A stretch of 64,000 bases of DNA from Isoetes taiwanensis (Eukaryota; Streptophyta; Lycopodiopsida; Isoetales; Isoetaceae), in the NCBI GenBank assembly GCA_021234155.1, contig JAJEKV010000051.1, forward strand, positions 6,358,761 through 6,422,760. Direction: 5' to 3'. This document shows, piece after piece, positions 10,578-21,734 of the stretch (positions are counted from its first letter, which is position 1; each line of letters starts with the position of its first letter). Below the pieces are notes generated by a model, which did not search any database, had not been told where the DNA came from, and saw nothing but the letters and a program-made list of their open reading frames with translations. A program made the position numbers and the translations under genes.

Positions 10578-12063
10578 ATGTCTGTCCGAAATTTCACGCC
10601 AGAAGAACTCCTTTCTCAGACGGCCTCTCGCTTGGAGCGCCATCAGCGTCGGGAAACTGTTCGCGACATGTATGGATCTGCTTATGACATAGAGGGAGGC
10701 CATCTTCGGTCTAGGGCTCAGTCAGCGCCACCAACCCCTCGTGTCCTGTCTCGTCCCAGTTCCCCGCCCCAAGCGTGCAAACATTGCTCACAACCTCGGG
10801 TCCCCCTCATCACTATCGGGGAGCCTTATCGGGCTCAACCTTCTCAACCGATACTTTCATACCCACGAACATGCCTACATCCATCATTCTTCCGGCCATA
10901 CGCCTCTTCCTTCACAACCATCATCTCCCGGGTGGGTAAGGATATCCACACGCCTCCTTTGGCGCCTACCCGGGGAATATCCTTTCCCTACGTTTCCCAT
11001 CGCCCTTCCCGCTTACAACCTTACGGATCTCAAAACCAATGCTCCGGCTACTTCGTTTCTCAACCGCTGATCCACCCTTCATCGGGGTCCTTCGGGCACC
11101 ATGCCACATCCAACTCAACCTCAATATCCTCACTATATATCGTTTCTGCCCAGCCAAGCACTTTCACATCTACCTTTCGGACTAAACCGACTTATCCCAC
11201 CTTTGGCAACACTAAAGGCAAACCCTTAGACCAAAGTGCTCGGGCCCACATGGAAGAATTTGAGGCTCTAGCTGTCCTAAATGGTCATGCGCAACCTCAA
11301 CTGAAATTCCACATCTTTTCCACCACCTGGCGTGGCTCTCCTCATCAATGGCTCATGTCCAACAAAAGCCATTGGAAACAAGACCGGTCTGGAAATGAGA
11401 ACTGCTTTTACGTCTCATTATGGGACCACGGATGATGATCAACTTCATCTCAAGCAACTCAATGAACTTCAACAAGAGCCCACACTGAGTCTGCCGGGAT
11501 TTTGCGGATCGACTTCACATTCTCGCTAAGTAAGCTCAAGGAGTACCCCCACACCGAGCCGCATTTTGGTCCGGTTTCTCCAAGGACTTCCTCCGCCTAT
11601 TCGACTCATGGTGAATACCTGCGGCCCCAAGACTTTGGAGCAGGCTATCGACCTTGTCAATCACTCGGGCCAATGTTTCCTCCCCGGCGTGGCTCTTCAA
11701 GAGCTCCTGATTCATTCCACTGTCATGGTTCCACAAATGGCCGTTCAGCCTCAACACGCTAATCCCATCCGGAGCCGGATTCGGTGCCATATTTGCAAAT
11801 ACCAAGGCCATTTGGCAAATGAGTGCAACTCCACCAATGGCCCGCCTCATTGCAAGCGATGCAACATGTGCAATCATGCCACCGGAAGAGTGCACTCGCA
11901 CTCATCCTACTCCGTCCGCAACAAAATGGTTTATCAAGTGCAAACCACACCTCAGCAACAATCGCGACTATCGGCCAGCCCACCACCGCCCGGTGCAACC
12001 CACTCAACTCTATCAAAGAATGGGGAGCAACAACGGGGATCCAACCCACGCCCCTCCTTTTGA
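10578..12063 (+). pseudogene. Gypsy 2 gag, frameshifted
   Basis: The likely start is the ATG at 10,578 (MSVRNFTPEELLSQTASRLE), because an Arg-rich N-terminus and Pro/Ser-rich linker follow. The capsid-like core is split over three frames between about 11,220 and 11,660 (LDQSARAHMEEFEAL, DDDQLHLKQLNELQQ, VRFLQGLPPPIRLMVNTCG). A CCHC knuckle CHICKYQGHLANEC with CX2CX4HX4C spacing lies at about 11,788-11,830, followed by extra cysteines. Frameshifts at about 11,430 and 11,530 prevent translation of a whole capsid. The packaging role is inferred from the family. Confidence 0.8.
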
Positions 12064-12884
12064 TCCTTCTAAAGCTTCGGTGTTATCTTTGTCAAGAATG
12101 GGGTCATACCACCGCGCGGCGGTCCTCAACTTCCACAAGTTCAGGTACGGCTTCCCGGCACAAATCAGACCACATCGGTCCGCCTCACGGCTTACCAACT
12201 CGGATTGCTAATGGCAAACAAGGCCCGGAGACCAGTTCTTAAGAAGCCACCAAGAGCGCCTCAAAGCAATCACGCTTATCAACCAGCTCCGGCAAATCAA
12301 CCTCAGTTGGATCAACAAGCACAAGAGGAAATTTTTCAGGCACTTAATCCTCCAGTCCGGTAGTCAAATTGGGTTGGTTTAGTTTCACGCCGAGACCAAG
12401 GCATCACGCCCCTTGACCATTATTCGAATGGCACGAACCCTGCCTTTGCGGTTGACACCATTCCTCATGAGGACGAAAAAAAGGTTCACTTTGCACCTGA
12501 CTTGGAGAAACTCATGCCACATGTCATGCCAAAAGTTCGCCAAAGCATTTTGAACCTCATGCAAGCTGCTGAAGGCCGCACATTGGCAAATGTTCATGCC
12601 ACCACCAGAGCTCAACAAAGACAAGATACACCTTCCACATCTCAACCTCCACGCTCTCAGACGTATCCGAATATTGCTGCCGAGGTTGACTTACTCAAAG
12701 AAGTTGCTGCTTCACTACCACGCACTCCAGCACCAGTGGAACCAGCAGATCCTTTTTCTCATGTGCCTCTAGAACTCCAAGAGGAGCTAGCCAAGATCAA
12801 AATTCCTTTAAGCTTGGCAACCATTTTGAAACTCGTCTCGCTCTCAAGGACCAGTTACCACTCCCAACTGTTTTAGTTGGGGCT
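12064..12884 (+). pseudogene. Gypsy 2 gag-pol linker
   Basis: This is broken coding sequence between the nucleocapsid and protease regions. The frame 12,502-12,876 (beginning MEKLMPHVMPKVRQSIL) is rich in Gln, Pro, Thr and Ala and has no enzymatic motif. It ends nine bases before the protease frame. I treat it as polyprotein linker rather than a separate gene. Confidence 0.5.
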
Positions 12885-13517
12885 GTGGCTACCTCTACAC
12901 CCACGGTCCATGCCACGGTGGGTAATCAGCAAGTCAACCATGTTCAAATAGATGGAGGTAGCGCAGTCAATCTCATCACGGATAAACTCCGCAAACAAAT
13001 GGGCATCACACAACTCTTTCGTGCCCCATATGACATCAAGTTGGCTAATGGCCATATCACGCGACCTCAAGGCGTCACACCTCTTCTTCACATCAACATC
13101 GGTGATCTCCGCTTCCCCATGGAATTTGGAGTTTGGAAAGCTGGCGAAGATCCAGGTGACTATGAAATGTTGGTCGGCAGACCTTTTCTCCGCCAGGCAA
13201 AGAGTATCCATTACTGGGCCACGGACCAGTTAGTCATCACTGATGGTCATCTCAATGCCACCATGGACTTGCAAACAGGCAGGATCATTTCTGTTGAACA
13301 TGCGGAACCCTCTCTCTCAGACACAGATTCTGAAGAAGCTCAGAATATTTATCAAGTTCAGGCTCCACCTGCGAGTCTGCCTCTGTCATCCTACCCCGAA
13401 TATGCTGATCCTTGGGGAGAAATGACTCTTGATCAGGACCAGCTGGGGCTGCTTTGCTTGACCCTTACCTGGCTCTGCAATCGAATCCAACGTGTTGATC
13501 ACTTTTCGGATCTTTGA
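12885..13517 (+). pseudogene. Gypsy 2 aspartic protease
   Basis: A 210-codon frame with a retropepsin-like fold. The active-site segment reads VQIDGGSAVNLITDKLRKQ, with Gly in the position usually held by Thr or Ser (DGG instead of DTG or DSG). A second conserved stretch, YEMLVGRPFLRQA, follows at about residue 90, as in other plant gypsy proteases. C-terminal acidic sequence leads to the RT. The frame itself is intact but its neighbours are not. Confidence 0.8.
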
Positions 13518-13934
13518 ACCTCCCGCAACTCCCCGTTGATGTACACACCGCCATGAAGCAACCTCTGGCTGGATGAAACCGAGCAACCCCTCTTTTTCAC
13601 CACAAAGTGCCACGCGATCCGGTTATGCTCCAATCTCTTGCACACATTGTCCGGGATACTGAAGTAATACCCCATATTCGGACTCGAAGTCGAGATTGTG
13701 GACGTGGGCAACAATCAACTTTGTCGCATTTGCCGCCAATCTTTTCGCTCCTTATCGTAAGGGGCGTCAAGCCGTTCACAAAATTCAAACACATTTTCGC
13801 CGGAGTTACAGAGATCTTGAGGGAATCAACAAAAGCTTGGGGAACTCACCATTCCTACCAAATCTGATGCCGCGACCGGTTTAGCAACGACATGCCGGCT
13901 CAACCCTAATTACCGCGGATCGCCAAGGCGGAAA

Positions 13935-14650
13935 TTGACAAACTCCCTTGCTGCAGGTTTGTTCTATGAGGTCAAACATCTCGAATGGGTGAGCCCCATC
14001 GTCATTGCCCTCAAACACAATGGTAAGATCCGGCGGCCATGTGGTGGACTATCGGAAACTCAATCAGGCCACGGGCGTGATCATTTTTCCACTTCCCTTC
14101 ACGCACCGGGTTCGGAAGAGGTGGGCTGGACATGAAATGTACTCCTTCATGGATGGTTTTTTTCGGCTACAATCAGATCTCAATCAAAGAATCGATCAAC
14201 TCAAGACTACTTTTCACCACCGGTGGGGGCACTTTTGCCTACAAGGTGGTTCCTTTTGGATTATCAAACTCTCCATCAACGTTTCAACGCATCATGCTCT
14301 CGGTTTTCATGATTTCATGAAGGACAATCCCTTCTTGCAAATTTTTCAAGATGACTTCTCCGCCCTACGTTCCATGGTGACCATTTGGATAAATTGGAAC
14401 TCGTCTTCCAGAAATGTGATGAGTCCGGCATTAGTCTCAATCCGAGAAATGCACCTTTTGCGCCACCTCCTGTTCTCGTTAGGCCATGTTGTCGCACAAA
14501 GCGGGTATCACCACGATCCCCGCCAAAATCGGTTGTGTGCTCAAGGCTCAAGCACCACCAATATCAAGGAGACACGCTCTTTCCTGGGTAAGGTCAATTA
14601 TTACTCCACCTTCATACGGACTAGCAGCCATTGCAGATCCCATTCATAAA
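13935..14650 (+). pseudogene. Gypsy 2 reverse transcriptase, scrambled by frameshifts
   Basis: RT blocks are spread over at least three frames. They include HLEWVSPIVIALKHNGKIR, VVDYRKLNQATG, MYSFMDGFFRL/GYNQISIKESI, FAYKVVPFGLSNSPSTFQR, a catalytic box read as IFQDDF, and LDKLELVFQKCDESGISLNP. The box has Phe-Gln before the two aspartates where gypsy RTs usually have Tyr-Val or Tyr-Ile. Frame changes occur about every 100-150 bases, so no active enzyme can be made. Confidence 0.8.
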
Positions 14651-14798
14651 CTCACGGTGATCTAATCCACCGGGCTTGGAATTCCCGGTGCGGATGTCGC
14701 TTCCAACAAATTTGAAGCTTTTGCTTACTCGAGGCACCTAGGTTCTTGTTCCTCCTCAATGGGACAAGCCCTTTCACGCTCATGTAGATGTCTCGCGT

Positions 14799-15605
14799 TT
14801 GCTATTGGAGCTGTTCTTTCTCAAGAATATGATGCGCATTAATCGACAAACCAAATCGCTACGCCAGCCAGAGAAAACTCAATTCGCTGGAGCGCAACTA
14901 TTCTCGCCACGGAGGCGTGAAGCTTTGGGTCTCATTTTCTCGCGGTCCAACGCCCGTCATTACCTTTTGGGCAGTCAAATCAAGTTCTTTGTGGACCACC
15001 AAGCACTCCTCTATTTGATCAACAAGTCCACGCCCACGGGCCGCATTGCTCGTTGGGTCCTTCTTCTCCAAGAATTTGCTCCTTTTGAAATCGTTCATAA
15101 GGCCGGCAAATCTCATGTCGTCCCGGATTATCTTTCACGCATCCACACAGATGATCCCTCAACTGGAGTCTCAGATGCCTTTCCTGATGCTCAGCTCTTT
15201 TTAATAACGGCAACACCACATTGGTTCCATGATTTTCAGCAGTACCTCCTCACAGGTGCTCTTCCACCAGAAGACGAGACGCTCTCTCCTGCCAAGCGAC
15301 AATCCCGTCGCCATCAATTTCTCCGAGAGGTCCGTGACTACACCATGGTTGCAGGACATCTCTACAAAAAGGGTAAGGACACCATCCTTCGACGCTGTGT
15401 TCTACCTCATGAAGTTCCAGATATTGTTCGAGAAGCTCATCAAGGGCTAGGTGGTGGTCATTTTCATGGTGACACCACGCGCGCCAAAATCCTTCTAGCT
15501 GGGTATTATTGGCCCACGCTCTTCAAAGATGCTCACGCCCACGCCAAGACGTGTGGACGCTTGCCCGGTGGTGGGGCCCCCACGCCCGTGACGCTCTTCC
15601 CTTGA
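14799..15605 (+). pseudogene. Gypsy 2 RNase H and integrase zinc finger
   Basis: The frame has an RNase H region: RREALGLIFSRSNARHYLLGSQIKFFVDHQALLYL, carrying the conserved Glu and the Asp of VDHQAL. Then comes the connection segment HKAGKSHVVPDYLSR. The HHCC finger begins REAHQGLGGGHFHGDTTRAK and is frameshifted at about 15,545, so its two cysteines are partly lost (AHAKTCGRLPGG). It is more intact than the RT upstream. Confidence 0.85.
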
Positions 15606-16206
15606 TGCCGGTCGCCACGCCACTTCCCTTCAGCAAATGGGGAATGGACTTTGTGGGACCTATAGATCCTCCTGCGCGGCACACCCGTGCCCGTTACATT
15701 CTGGTTCTCACTGACTACGCTACCAAATGGGCGGAAGCTTGTACACTTCCGCATAACACTGCGGCAAGCAAGCGGCTAGGGTCCTCTATCAACAAATTAT
15801 CACGCAGCGATTGGCTGCCCCACCTGAGCTGGTCATTGACCGTGGTGTCCATTTCATCAATCATACTATCAAGGAGCTGACGGATTATCTCCTGATACAT
15901 CATCACAAGAGCACACCTTACTATCCTCAAGGTAATGGTTTGGCAGAAAGCACCAACAAAACTCTGGTCACCATTCTCAAGAAAATTTGTGATGCTTCCC
16001 GCACAGATTGGCAGACAAAACTTCCTACTGTTCTTTGGGCCTACAATACTTGTTTCAAGATTGCTACCGGTCACACTCCTTTTAAATTGGTTTATGGTCA
16101 GGAAGCTCTCATGCCGTTTGAATACATATCCTTCCAACACTCCGTTTTCAACTGGCTACTGCTCATAATCCACCTGCTGCACTCCAAGAAAGGGTCTATC
16201 AATTAG
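15560..16206 (+). pseudogene. Gypsy 2 integrase catalytic core
   Basis: DDE residues are visible across two frames: Asp in WGMDFVGPIDPP (about 15,640), Asp in ELVIDRGVHFINHTIKE (about 15,830), and Glu in YYPQGNGLAESTNKTL (about 15,920-15,960). The downstream block LWAYNTCFKIATGHTPF is followed by YGQEALMPFEY. A frameshift at about 15,780 separates the first aspartate from the rest. It would catalyse cDNA strand transfer if intact. Confidence 0.88.
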
Positions 16207-16211
16207 AACAG

Positions 16212-16558
16212 TTGGATGAACTTCGAAGGGATGCTTATATTCGTGTTCTTCATGGACAACAGTTGCAAAAATCTTTACATGACAAACGTCTGAAGACAAA
16301 AACATTTAAAGAAGGCGATTTGGTTCTTCTTTATGATTCCAGGTACAAAAATTTTCCGGGTAAACTCAAGTTTCGTTATTTTTGGCCCTTATCAAATTGT
16401 TCAAGTGGTTAGACCAAGCGTTTTCCAACTGGCAGAGTTAGATGGCACTCCATTACCTACCTTGGTTAATGGTTTTCGTCTCAAAACATTTCATCACACA
16501 GAAAGCGAAAATCAACAACCAGATACCGTTCAAGAAGCAAACACCACAGAAAGTGACT
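16212..16558 (+). pseudogene. Gypsy 2 integrase C-terminal domain
   Basis: Two overlapping frames hold DELRRDAYIRVLHGQQ, then KTKTFKEGDLVLLYDSRYKNFPGKL, then FGPYQIVQVVRPSVFQLAELDG. This is the usual GPY/F-type C-terminal domain of gypsy integrases. The chain ends with a stop at 16,558. The one-base overlap at about 16,380 is a frameshift. Confidence 0.8.
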
Positions 16559-16560
16559 AG

Positions 16561-17498
16561 AAAGGCGGCATATTATGTTATAGTGGAGATTTTTTACAAA
16601 ATGTGGGTATGCCCGCCTATTTCCGCTATATGGGCGCGCCCTATATACAAAAACGGGCTCGAGCCCTATCTACTACGCCCTAAGAAGAAAAACCCTCTAC
16701 TGGGGTTTGGAGGCAGAGGTGATGCGTGAGGAGGTGGTAGAGGTTCACTTTCGAGATCCCGGCGAAGGTGCGAGAACCACCTCCATCCCGTTGGTCTTGG
16801 TCGGGGATGTTCAGCCATCCCAAAGACACGGTAGTCCATTCTCACGCCACGATTGTGGCAGCGCCAGAGGTCCAGACAATTCATCTTGCAGGTAATCCAC
16901 TCCTGACAGTTCGTGGGCATAGTGCAGTCCTCGTTCAAACCAGCAGCAGCCATGCTGAGCGCCATCGGATGCCTTCGTTACTCCCGGTTCGTCTTATATA
17001 GCCAACTGAGGAACTCCTTGTCGACGTGGACCAATCACACAAATCGCCAACGTGTTTGCAATGCAAGGCTGTTTCTAAAATGAGAATCTTTTCTCCCGCC
17101 GCATATCTAGCCATGGTACCCTCGACACATTCCTTTTACGCGATATCCCCCGAGTTGCCGGCATTGAATGCCATTTCTTCTTTTTCACGCTGGTCGGACA
17201 TTAATGTTTGTCCTTTGGCCCATTTTGTCACATCGATCCTTCTCTCCGTCTCATCCTCACCGTTCATTGCTTCTCCCTTACGTTTTTTGGGGACTCAGCC
17301 AAATTTTTGCCTCTCAATACACTCCTTGGCATCTTTCGACACCTGGCACCATCAGCGGCTCGGTTTAAGCCCTCTTCATACCTCTTAAGCCTCCGGTTAT
17401 TAGCCCTAAAACCGTTTCGTTCTTCTGCGCCTTTGTCCTCCGTGCTTGCCTTTCGTCCTCCGCCTTTGAATCACTCTTCGTTTCTGCAAATCGTTACC
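16561..17498. other. Leader-like sequence before an unknown frame; no supported gene
   Basis: This moderately GC-rich stretch contains a TATA-like TCTTATATAGCC at about 16,992, the only promoter-like element I see. Several overlapping open frames on both strands have no recognisable motifs. It may be the LTR or leader of a third element whose first frame begins at 17,499. Confidence 0.4.
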
Positions 17499-17815
17499 AT
17501 GGCTGCCCCAAGATTTTCTACACTTCAAGCTACTGCTCCCAAGGATCCGGCTCTTTTTGCGTCTGTGTCCTTCTTGACGCCCACTTTCCGTGAAGCCCTT
17601 GTTGGCCCAAATAAAGAAGTCGCTGAACGACACAAGCTTTACGAATTTTTTCAAATGGAACTTCCGGCTCCAAATCCTGACCAGTTGAAGCAGTTCATCG
17701 CCAATATCGTTAACAGCCCGCAAGGCTACACCACTGTGGTCGATGGCACCACCATTTCGCTGACTCAACATTTGATTTCTGAGGTATTTCATATTCCCTT
17801 GCACACCCCTTGTTT
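17499..17815 (+). pseudogene. Unknown frame, possibly retroelement gag N-terminus, truncated
   Basis: The ATG at 17,499 opens a frame beginning MAAPRFSTLQATAPKDPALF. It continues through FREALVGPNKEVAERHKLYEFFQMELPAP and VDGTTISLTQHLISEVFHIPL, a pattern reminiscent of the N-terminal domain of plant retroelement proteins. I do not recognise it with certainty. It stops resembling anything at about 17,815, where minus-strand copia sequence begins. That position fits truncation by the copia fragment. Confidence 0.4.
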
Positions 17816-19162
17816 ACCAAAAAGATTTCCAATTCTTCTTCCCAAAAATCTCAATATATTATTTTCATAGACTTTACAATCCAAACGTTCAAAGACAACT
17901 CTAAATCCCATGTCCACAAGTTGTGAAATGGAAATTAAGTTTCTGACCAAACTAGGAACACATAAAACATGTTGTAAACAGATGACTCGTCCTTGCAAAT
18001 CAAACAGCTCCAAATCTTCCATGTCTTCAATCCTTTGAAAGCTCCCATTTCCTACCTGTACATGGCCTCCCTGAAATCCTTGTTTCCCTTTCAAGTTCTT
18101 GGCAGAGCAGGTGATGGTTTTCTCAGCTCCACTATCTAGAACCATAAACTCATCATTGTTAATCCCTTTTTCAGAAACTAAATTAGCTTCAAAGCCACTT
18201 ACCTCATCATCCTCACATCCAGTTTCTTCTTCAAGCTTTATCTCTTTTGCCACATTAGCCTCAGCACTATATCCCCTTGCTCTACCTCTTCCTCTTCTTC
18301 CAAGACCACCTCTTCTCCCTCTACCTCTTGCCCCATCTTTAGGAGTAGAACAACTTGTTGCATAGTGACCTTGACCTCCACAATGATAACAATTTATCTC
18401 CCTCTCAAGTGTTGGACAATTTACCTTTAAATGTCCATACTGATGACAGTTATAACAAGGACCAATTCTACTGGTGTTTCCTCCAGAAGAGTCTTTTTCC
18501 TTACCCTTGGTGTACAGTACCTGAGTGTTCTCTTCATTTAGAACCCTGGTCTGCTCCAGCTCAGTCTTCAACATTTTCTCAGCCTCCATACGAGTTCTTG
18601 CTATGGTTCTGATGAACATAGCAATGTTTCCCAAACTTGCTACAGCCCTAGATATTGCCAGCACCTCCTGTTGCTGTGAATAGATCACGCCAGCTCCCTC
18701 AAGATCTGCAATAATGTTGTCAAAAGTTTGAAAGAAAGAATTCACATCATCCTTTTCTAAAAACTTCAACCTCCTGAGTTCATTCTCCAAAACATCAATT
18801 TGGGAAGAGGACTTTTCCTCATAATTTAACAACATATACTCCCACATTTCTTTTGGAGTTTTTCCCCTCAACCTCAAGACTATGCTTGAGCTCACCTTGC
18901 TCATGATAATACCTTGAGCTTCTCTGATCTTTGCATCTAGACTAACATGTGCATCTAGATCTCCTAGCTGACTCCCCTCAGCCTGATCTCCTACAGTAGA
19001 AGAGCTTCCCTCTCCTGCTACCACTTCACTGCCTTCTATTAACTTCCATAAATCCTCCACTTGAAGAATATGTCTCACCTTCACCTTCCACACCTGGAAT
19101 CCAGAGTCCCCTTTGAACACATCAATTGCATTCAATAAGCCTGCTCCGAATCTTGAAGCCAT
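17789..19162 (-). CDS. Copia gag-protease, C-terminally truncated
   Basis: A 457-codon minus-strand frame starting with MASRFGAGLLNAIDVFKGD, 13 bases after the primer-binding site. Residues ~15-220 match the copia gag pattern (WKVKVRHILQVEDLWKLIEG, MWEYMLLNYEEKSSSQIDVLENEL). Two CCHC knuckles follow, CYNCHQYGHLKVNC and CYHCGGQGHYATSC, then a Gly-Arg-rich stretch (GRGRRGGLGRRGRGRARG). The protease active site is VLDSGAEKTITC. The sequence continues to the pre-integrase LISISQLVDMGF and stops at about 17,815. The frame is uninterrupted, suggesting a fairly young insertion, but pol is gone. Confidence 0.9.
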   Translation of the reverse strand: MASRFGAGLLNAIDVFKGDSGFQVWKVKVRHILQVEDLWKLIEGSEVVAGEGSSSTVGDQAEGSQLGDLDAHVSLDAKIREAQGIIMSKVSSSIVLRLRGKTPKEMWEYMLLNYEEKSSSQIDVLENELRRLKFLEKDDVNSFFQTFDNIIADLEGAGVIYSQQQEVLAISRAVASLGNIAMFIRTIARTRMEAEKMLKTELEQTRVLNEENTQVLYTKGKEKDSSGGNTSRIGPCYNCHQYGHLKVNCPTLEREINCYHCGGQGHYATSCSTPKDGARGRGRRGGLGRRGRGRARGYSAEANVAKEIKLEEETGCEDDEVSGFEANLVSEKGINNDEFMVLDSGAEKTITCSAKNLKGKQGFQGGHVQVGNGSFQRIEDMEDLELFDLQGRVICLQHVLCVPSLVRNLISISQLVDMGFRVVFERLDCKVYENNILRFLGRRIGNLFGKQGVCKGI

Positions 19163-19174
19163 TCTTATAAACCT

Positions 19175-19186
19175 GCTCTGATACCA
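19175..19186 (-). promoter_or_regulatory. Copia primer-binding site (initiator tRNA-Met)
   Basis: The minus strand reads TGGTATCAGAGC, the complement of the 3' end of plant initiator tRNA-Met, which primes minus-strand cDNA. It starts one base after the LTR end TTCTAACA and lies just before the gag ATG. Confidence 0.92.
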
Positions 19187-19187
19187 C

Positions 19188-19380
19188 TGTTAGAAATTAG
19201 TTATCACAACAAGTAAATAGAAATACTTCTTTGCACAAAGTTTTCCAAAACCAACTCCTTGTACTAAATGCAAGGAACTCAAAATAAATAACACTTCAAC
19301 AAACAAGTGAAAAATTCACTTCATAAATCATCACTACAACTTAATGATTTATAACTTAATGATTTATCCTTCTGCAAGAA
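19188..19380 (-). repeat. Partial copia 5' LTR
   Basis: The LTR inner end is TGTTAGAAATT as read on the plus strand (TTCTAACA at the end of the minus-strand LTR). About 190 bp of AT-rich sequence follow before the L1 LINE begins. The outer end is not identifiable. Sequence after the LINE (from 23,818) may or may not be its continuation. Confidence 0.6.
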
Positions 19381-19887
19381 TTGAGACTGCCTAACTTTGA
19401 GTGCTCCAACCTTGCTGATTGGATTGGCCCTGGGTTTTCCTCTATATGGATTGAAGCCACAGGCACATCTGGTGGACTGTGCATTATTTGGAAGCACTTA
19501 AATCAAAACTTGATTTATAACAGCCCATGCAAGACCTGGCAGTCAGTAGTTCTCACTAATAAGGACATTTCTTTTGGGATCATCAATATTTATGCTTCAA
19601 CTGATTCTAGACTCAGAACTACAACATGGACTTCTATAAATAACTGGCTCTCAACTCAAAACTGTGATACATGGATTATGGCAGGTGACTTCAACAACAC
19701 CCCAACCTGGGATATGAAAATTGGAAGGGATTTAAACATGTGTACTGATGAAAGATCTCAATGGGATTTACTGCTTGATATGCACTTCCTTCAGCATATT
19801 CCATCCTCAACATCAGCATATACTTGGTCAAACAAACAAGAAGGGAATAATAGGGTGTCTTGTGCACTCGGCATGATTCTACATTAA
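19381..19887 (+). pseudogene. L1 LINE endonuclease, partial
   Basis: The frame includes SGGLCIIWKH, IINIYAS and WIMAGDFNNTP, the middle and Asp-Asn region of the APE-type endonuclease that nicks target DNA, then SAYTWSNKQEGN. The N-terminal NIRG-like strand and the C-terminal SDH box are missing in this frame, and the frame shifts at about 19,880. The start at 19,381 is probably the truncation point and not a start codon in use. Confidence 0.82.
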
Positions 19888-20113
19888 TAATGATCAAGAC
19901 GACTTTTTGGGATAAGCGCCTTGTCCACGGTGATGAGTGTACCTCAATCTCGATCACCAGCCTCAATTTCTAATCACCAAGCATGTACTCTCCATAAAGA
20001 GGCATGGTAACACACCTTTCAAGCTAAATTGCTCCCTCACGGACTCTGGCGCATTCTCGTGAAGATTTCAAAGCTTTTTATAATTCCCTTCCCGAGTTAG
20101 ATCTACAAGCTCA

Positions 20114-21734
20114 ATGAGGTCATTCTATTCTAATATCAAAGAATCCAAATCTCGGATCAAGAACTGGTCCAAACACCTTCATGACAATAAGCTTGCCGAG
20201 AAAAGAGCTTACCTTCAAGATATGAAAGAGATTAGAATGAAACTTCGGGATGATCCCCTTAATATTGAGCTCCATTGGCAAGAAGGTAATCTAGAAATGG
20301 CCATCAAAACCATTGAAGAATATGAAGCCAAAAGCTCCTCAATCGGATGTAAGCTTAAATATTTTTCCAAAATGGATCATGGGAACTCAAAATTTTTTTT
20401 TGTGGTGGCCAAATCAAGGCTTCTAAAAAGCCAACTTTCTACCATTAAGGATGATAATGAGGTTACTCTTGATGACCGGAAAGAGATTTCTAACTACTTT
20501 TGCTCCAAGTATATCTTTGCAATCTTCTCCCAACCAATTGATACCCCCACTCAAGTTGAGGAAGCCAAGTCATTTTTCAGATATGATTATTAATAATGGC
20601 CTTCACGGTGAGATTGTGATGTCTAACACCTGTGGAAGTTATCCCTCCACTCGAGGAAATCTTTGCTACTCTTAAAAGTCTTGCCAAAGGGAAAAGTCCC
20701 TGGCCCGGATGGCCTTCCACCCGAATTTTATCTTAAATTTCGGGACATAATTAAAGAAGATTTCACGCTTTTATGATTAAAGGCTCTTTGGAATTCAAAC
20801 CATCTACACCTGCTCTTTCTGCTGGACTTATCACTTTAATTCCAAAGGTTGACAATCCTCAAACTTTTCTCGATTGGAGGCCAATCTCCCTAACAAATTC
20901 TACTTATAAAGTTTGTGCTAAGATAATTGCAAACAGGGTCAAAACTCACCTTCAGGAAGTCATTAGCTCCAATCAATCTGCATTTCTCCCAAATAGATTC
21001 ATCCTAGATAACTACATTGCTGCCATGGAGGGTTTGCATTGGAACAAGTTGACTAATCAAGACTGCATTCTCTTAAAGCTTGATTTTTCAAAGGCCTTTG
21101 ACACAGTTAGATGGGACTTTCTAAAATTCTCTCTAGAGAAACTTGGCTTCAGCCACAAGATTATCCAGTTGATCCTGGGGCTTAACTCCAGATCTCAATC
21201 TACTGTGCTTGTTAATGGATCCCCAGGACAATTCTTCCCCCTTGCTAGAGGAGTTAGACAAGGGTGCCCCTTAGCACCATATTTATTTCTAGCTGTTGCT
21301 GAAATGTTAACTAGAGTTATCACTCATCTCCAATCAACTGGGACAATTGTTGGTCTAAACCTTCCTGACAACATCACGAATCTCTCAATCCTTCAATATC
21401 TTTGATGACTCTTTCGGGTTTCCTCAAGAATGACTTGAATATTATTCACATTTTTCTTGCAGACTATTCATAACTTTGGTTCGCCTACGGTATTCACACT
21501 GAATAGAAATAAATGTACCATCATTGGGGACTTCAAACACGAGATAGCATTGCTGGCATAAAATGTATGACTGACACTGAGACAACTAATCTTCTAGGCA
21601 TGCCTCTATCTCTCAATCCTAGTCTCAAATGTCTTTGGAATCCCATTGTAGAGAAGATTAGAAAGAAACTTGGGAATTATGGCAACTGTCTCTCTTTGGC
21701 AGGAAGAACTCTAATTTGCAGATTGAGAGAATAG
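20114..21734 (+). pseudogene. L1 LINE reverse transcriptase, frameshifted
   Basis: The linker region (20,114-20,593) gives MRSFYSNIKESKSRIKNWSK and a typical KYFSKMDHGNSKFFF segment. RT (20,773-21,405) has LIPKVDNPQTFLDWRPISL, SNQSAFLPNRFILDN, the first catalytic aspartate in LDFSKAFDTVRWDFL, and GVRQGCPLAPYLF. One extra base before the catalytic box turns the expected frame into a stop at 21,405, and the shifted frame reads FDDS. Later sequence (21,513-21,734) carries the LGMPLSLNPSLK thumb block. The copy cannot make an active RT. Confidence 0.9.

Larger units (their letters stand above)
9953..16560 (+). mobile_element. Ty3/gypsy LTR retrotransposon 2, heavily decayed
   Basis: This is a second, GC-richer gypsy element abutting the first. 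The order is gag with a CCHC knuckle, protease, RT, RNase H, HHCC finger, integrase and a C-terminal chromo-like tail. The gag and RT regions contain many frameshifts; RNase H and integrase are better preserved. No 3' LTR resembling 9,953-10,454 is found after 16,560. Base composition and sequence differ clearly from gypsy 1, so the two are different families. Confidence 0.88.
17815..19380 (-). mobile_element. Ty1/copia LTR retrotransposon 5' fragment
   Basis: On the minus strand the order is part of the LTR (19,380-19,188), an initiator-Met primer-binding site, gag with two zinc knuckles, and a protease. Then the element stops just before the integrase. Integrase, RT and RNase H are absent. 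The LTR part ends where a plus-strand L1 LINE begins, so the copia fragment is truncated on both sides. Confidence 0.9.

Noticed and set aside
10403-10597. Minus-strand 64-codon frame ending in an Arg/Lys-rich tail
   Set aside because: The basic tail is the complement of a TTCTTCTTC pyrimidine tract in the gypsy 2 leader.
18099-18612. Plus-strand open frames opposite copia gag
   Set aside because: They lie antisense to the intact gag-protease frame and mirror its codon pattern.
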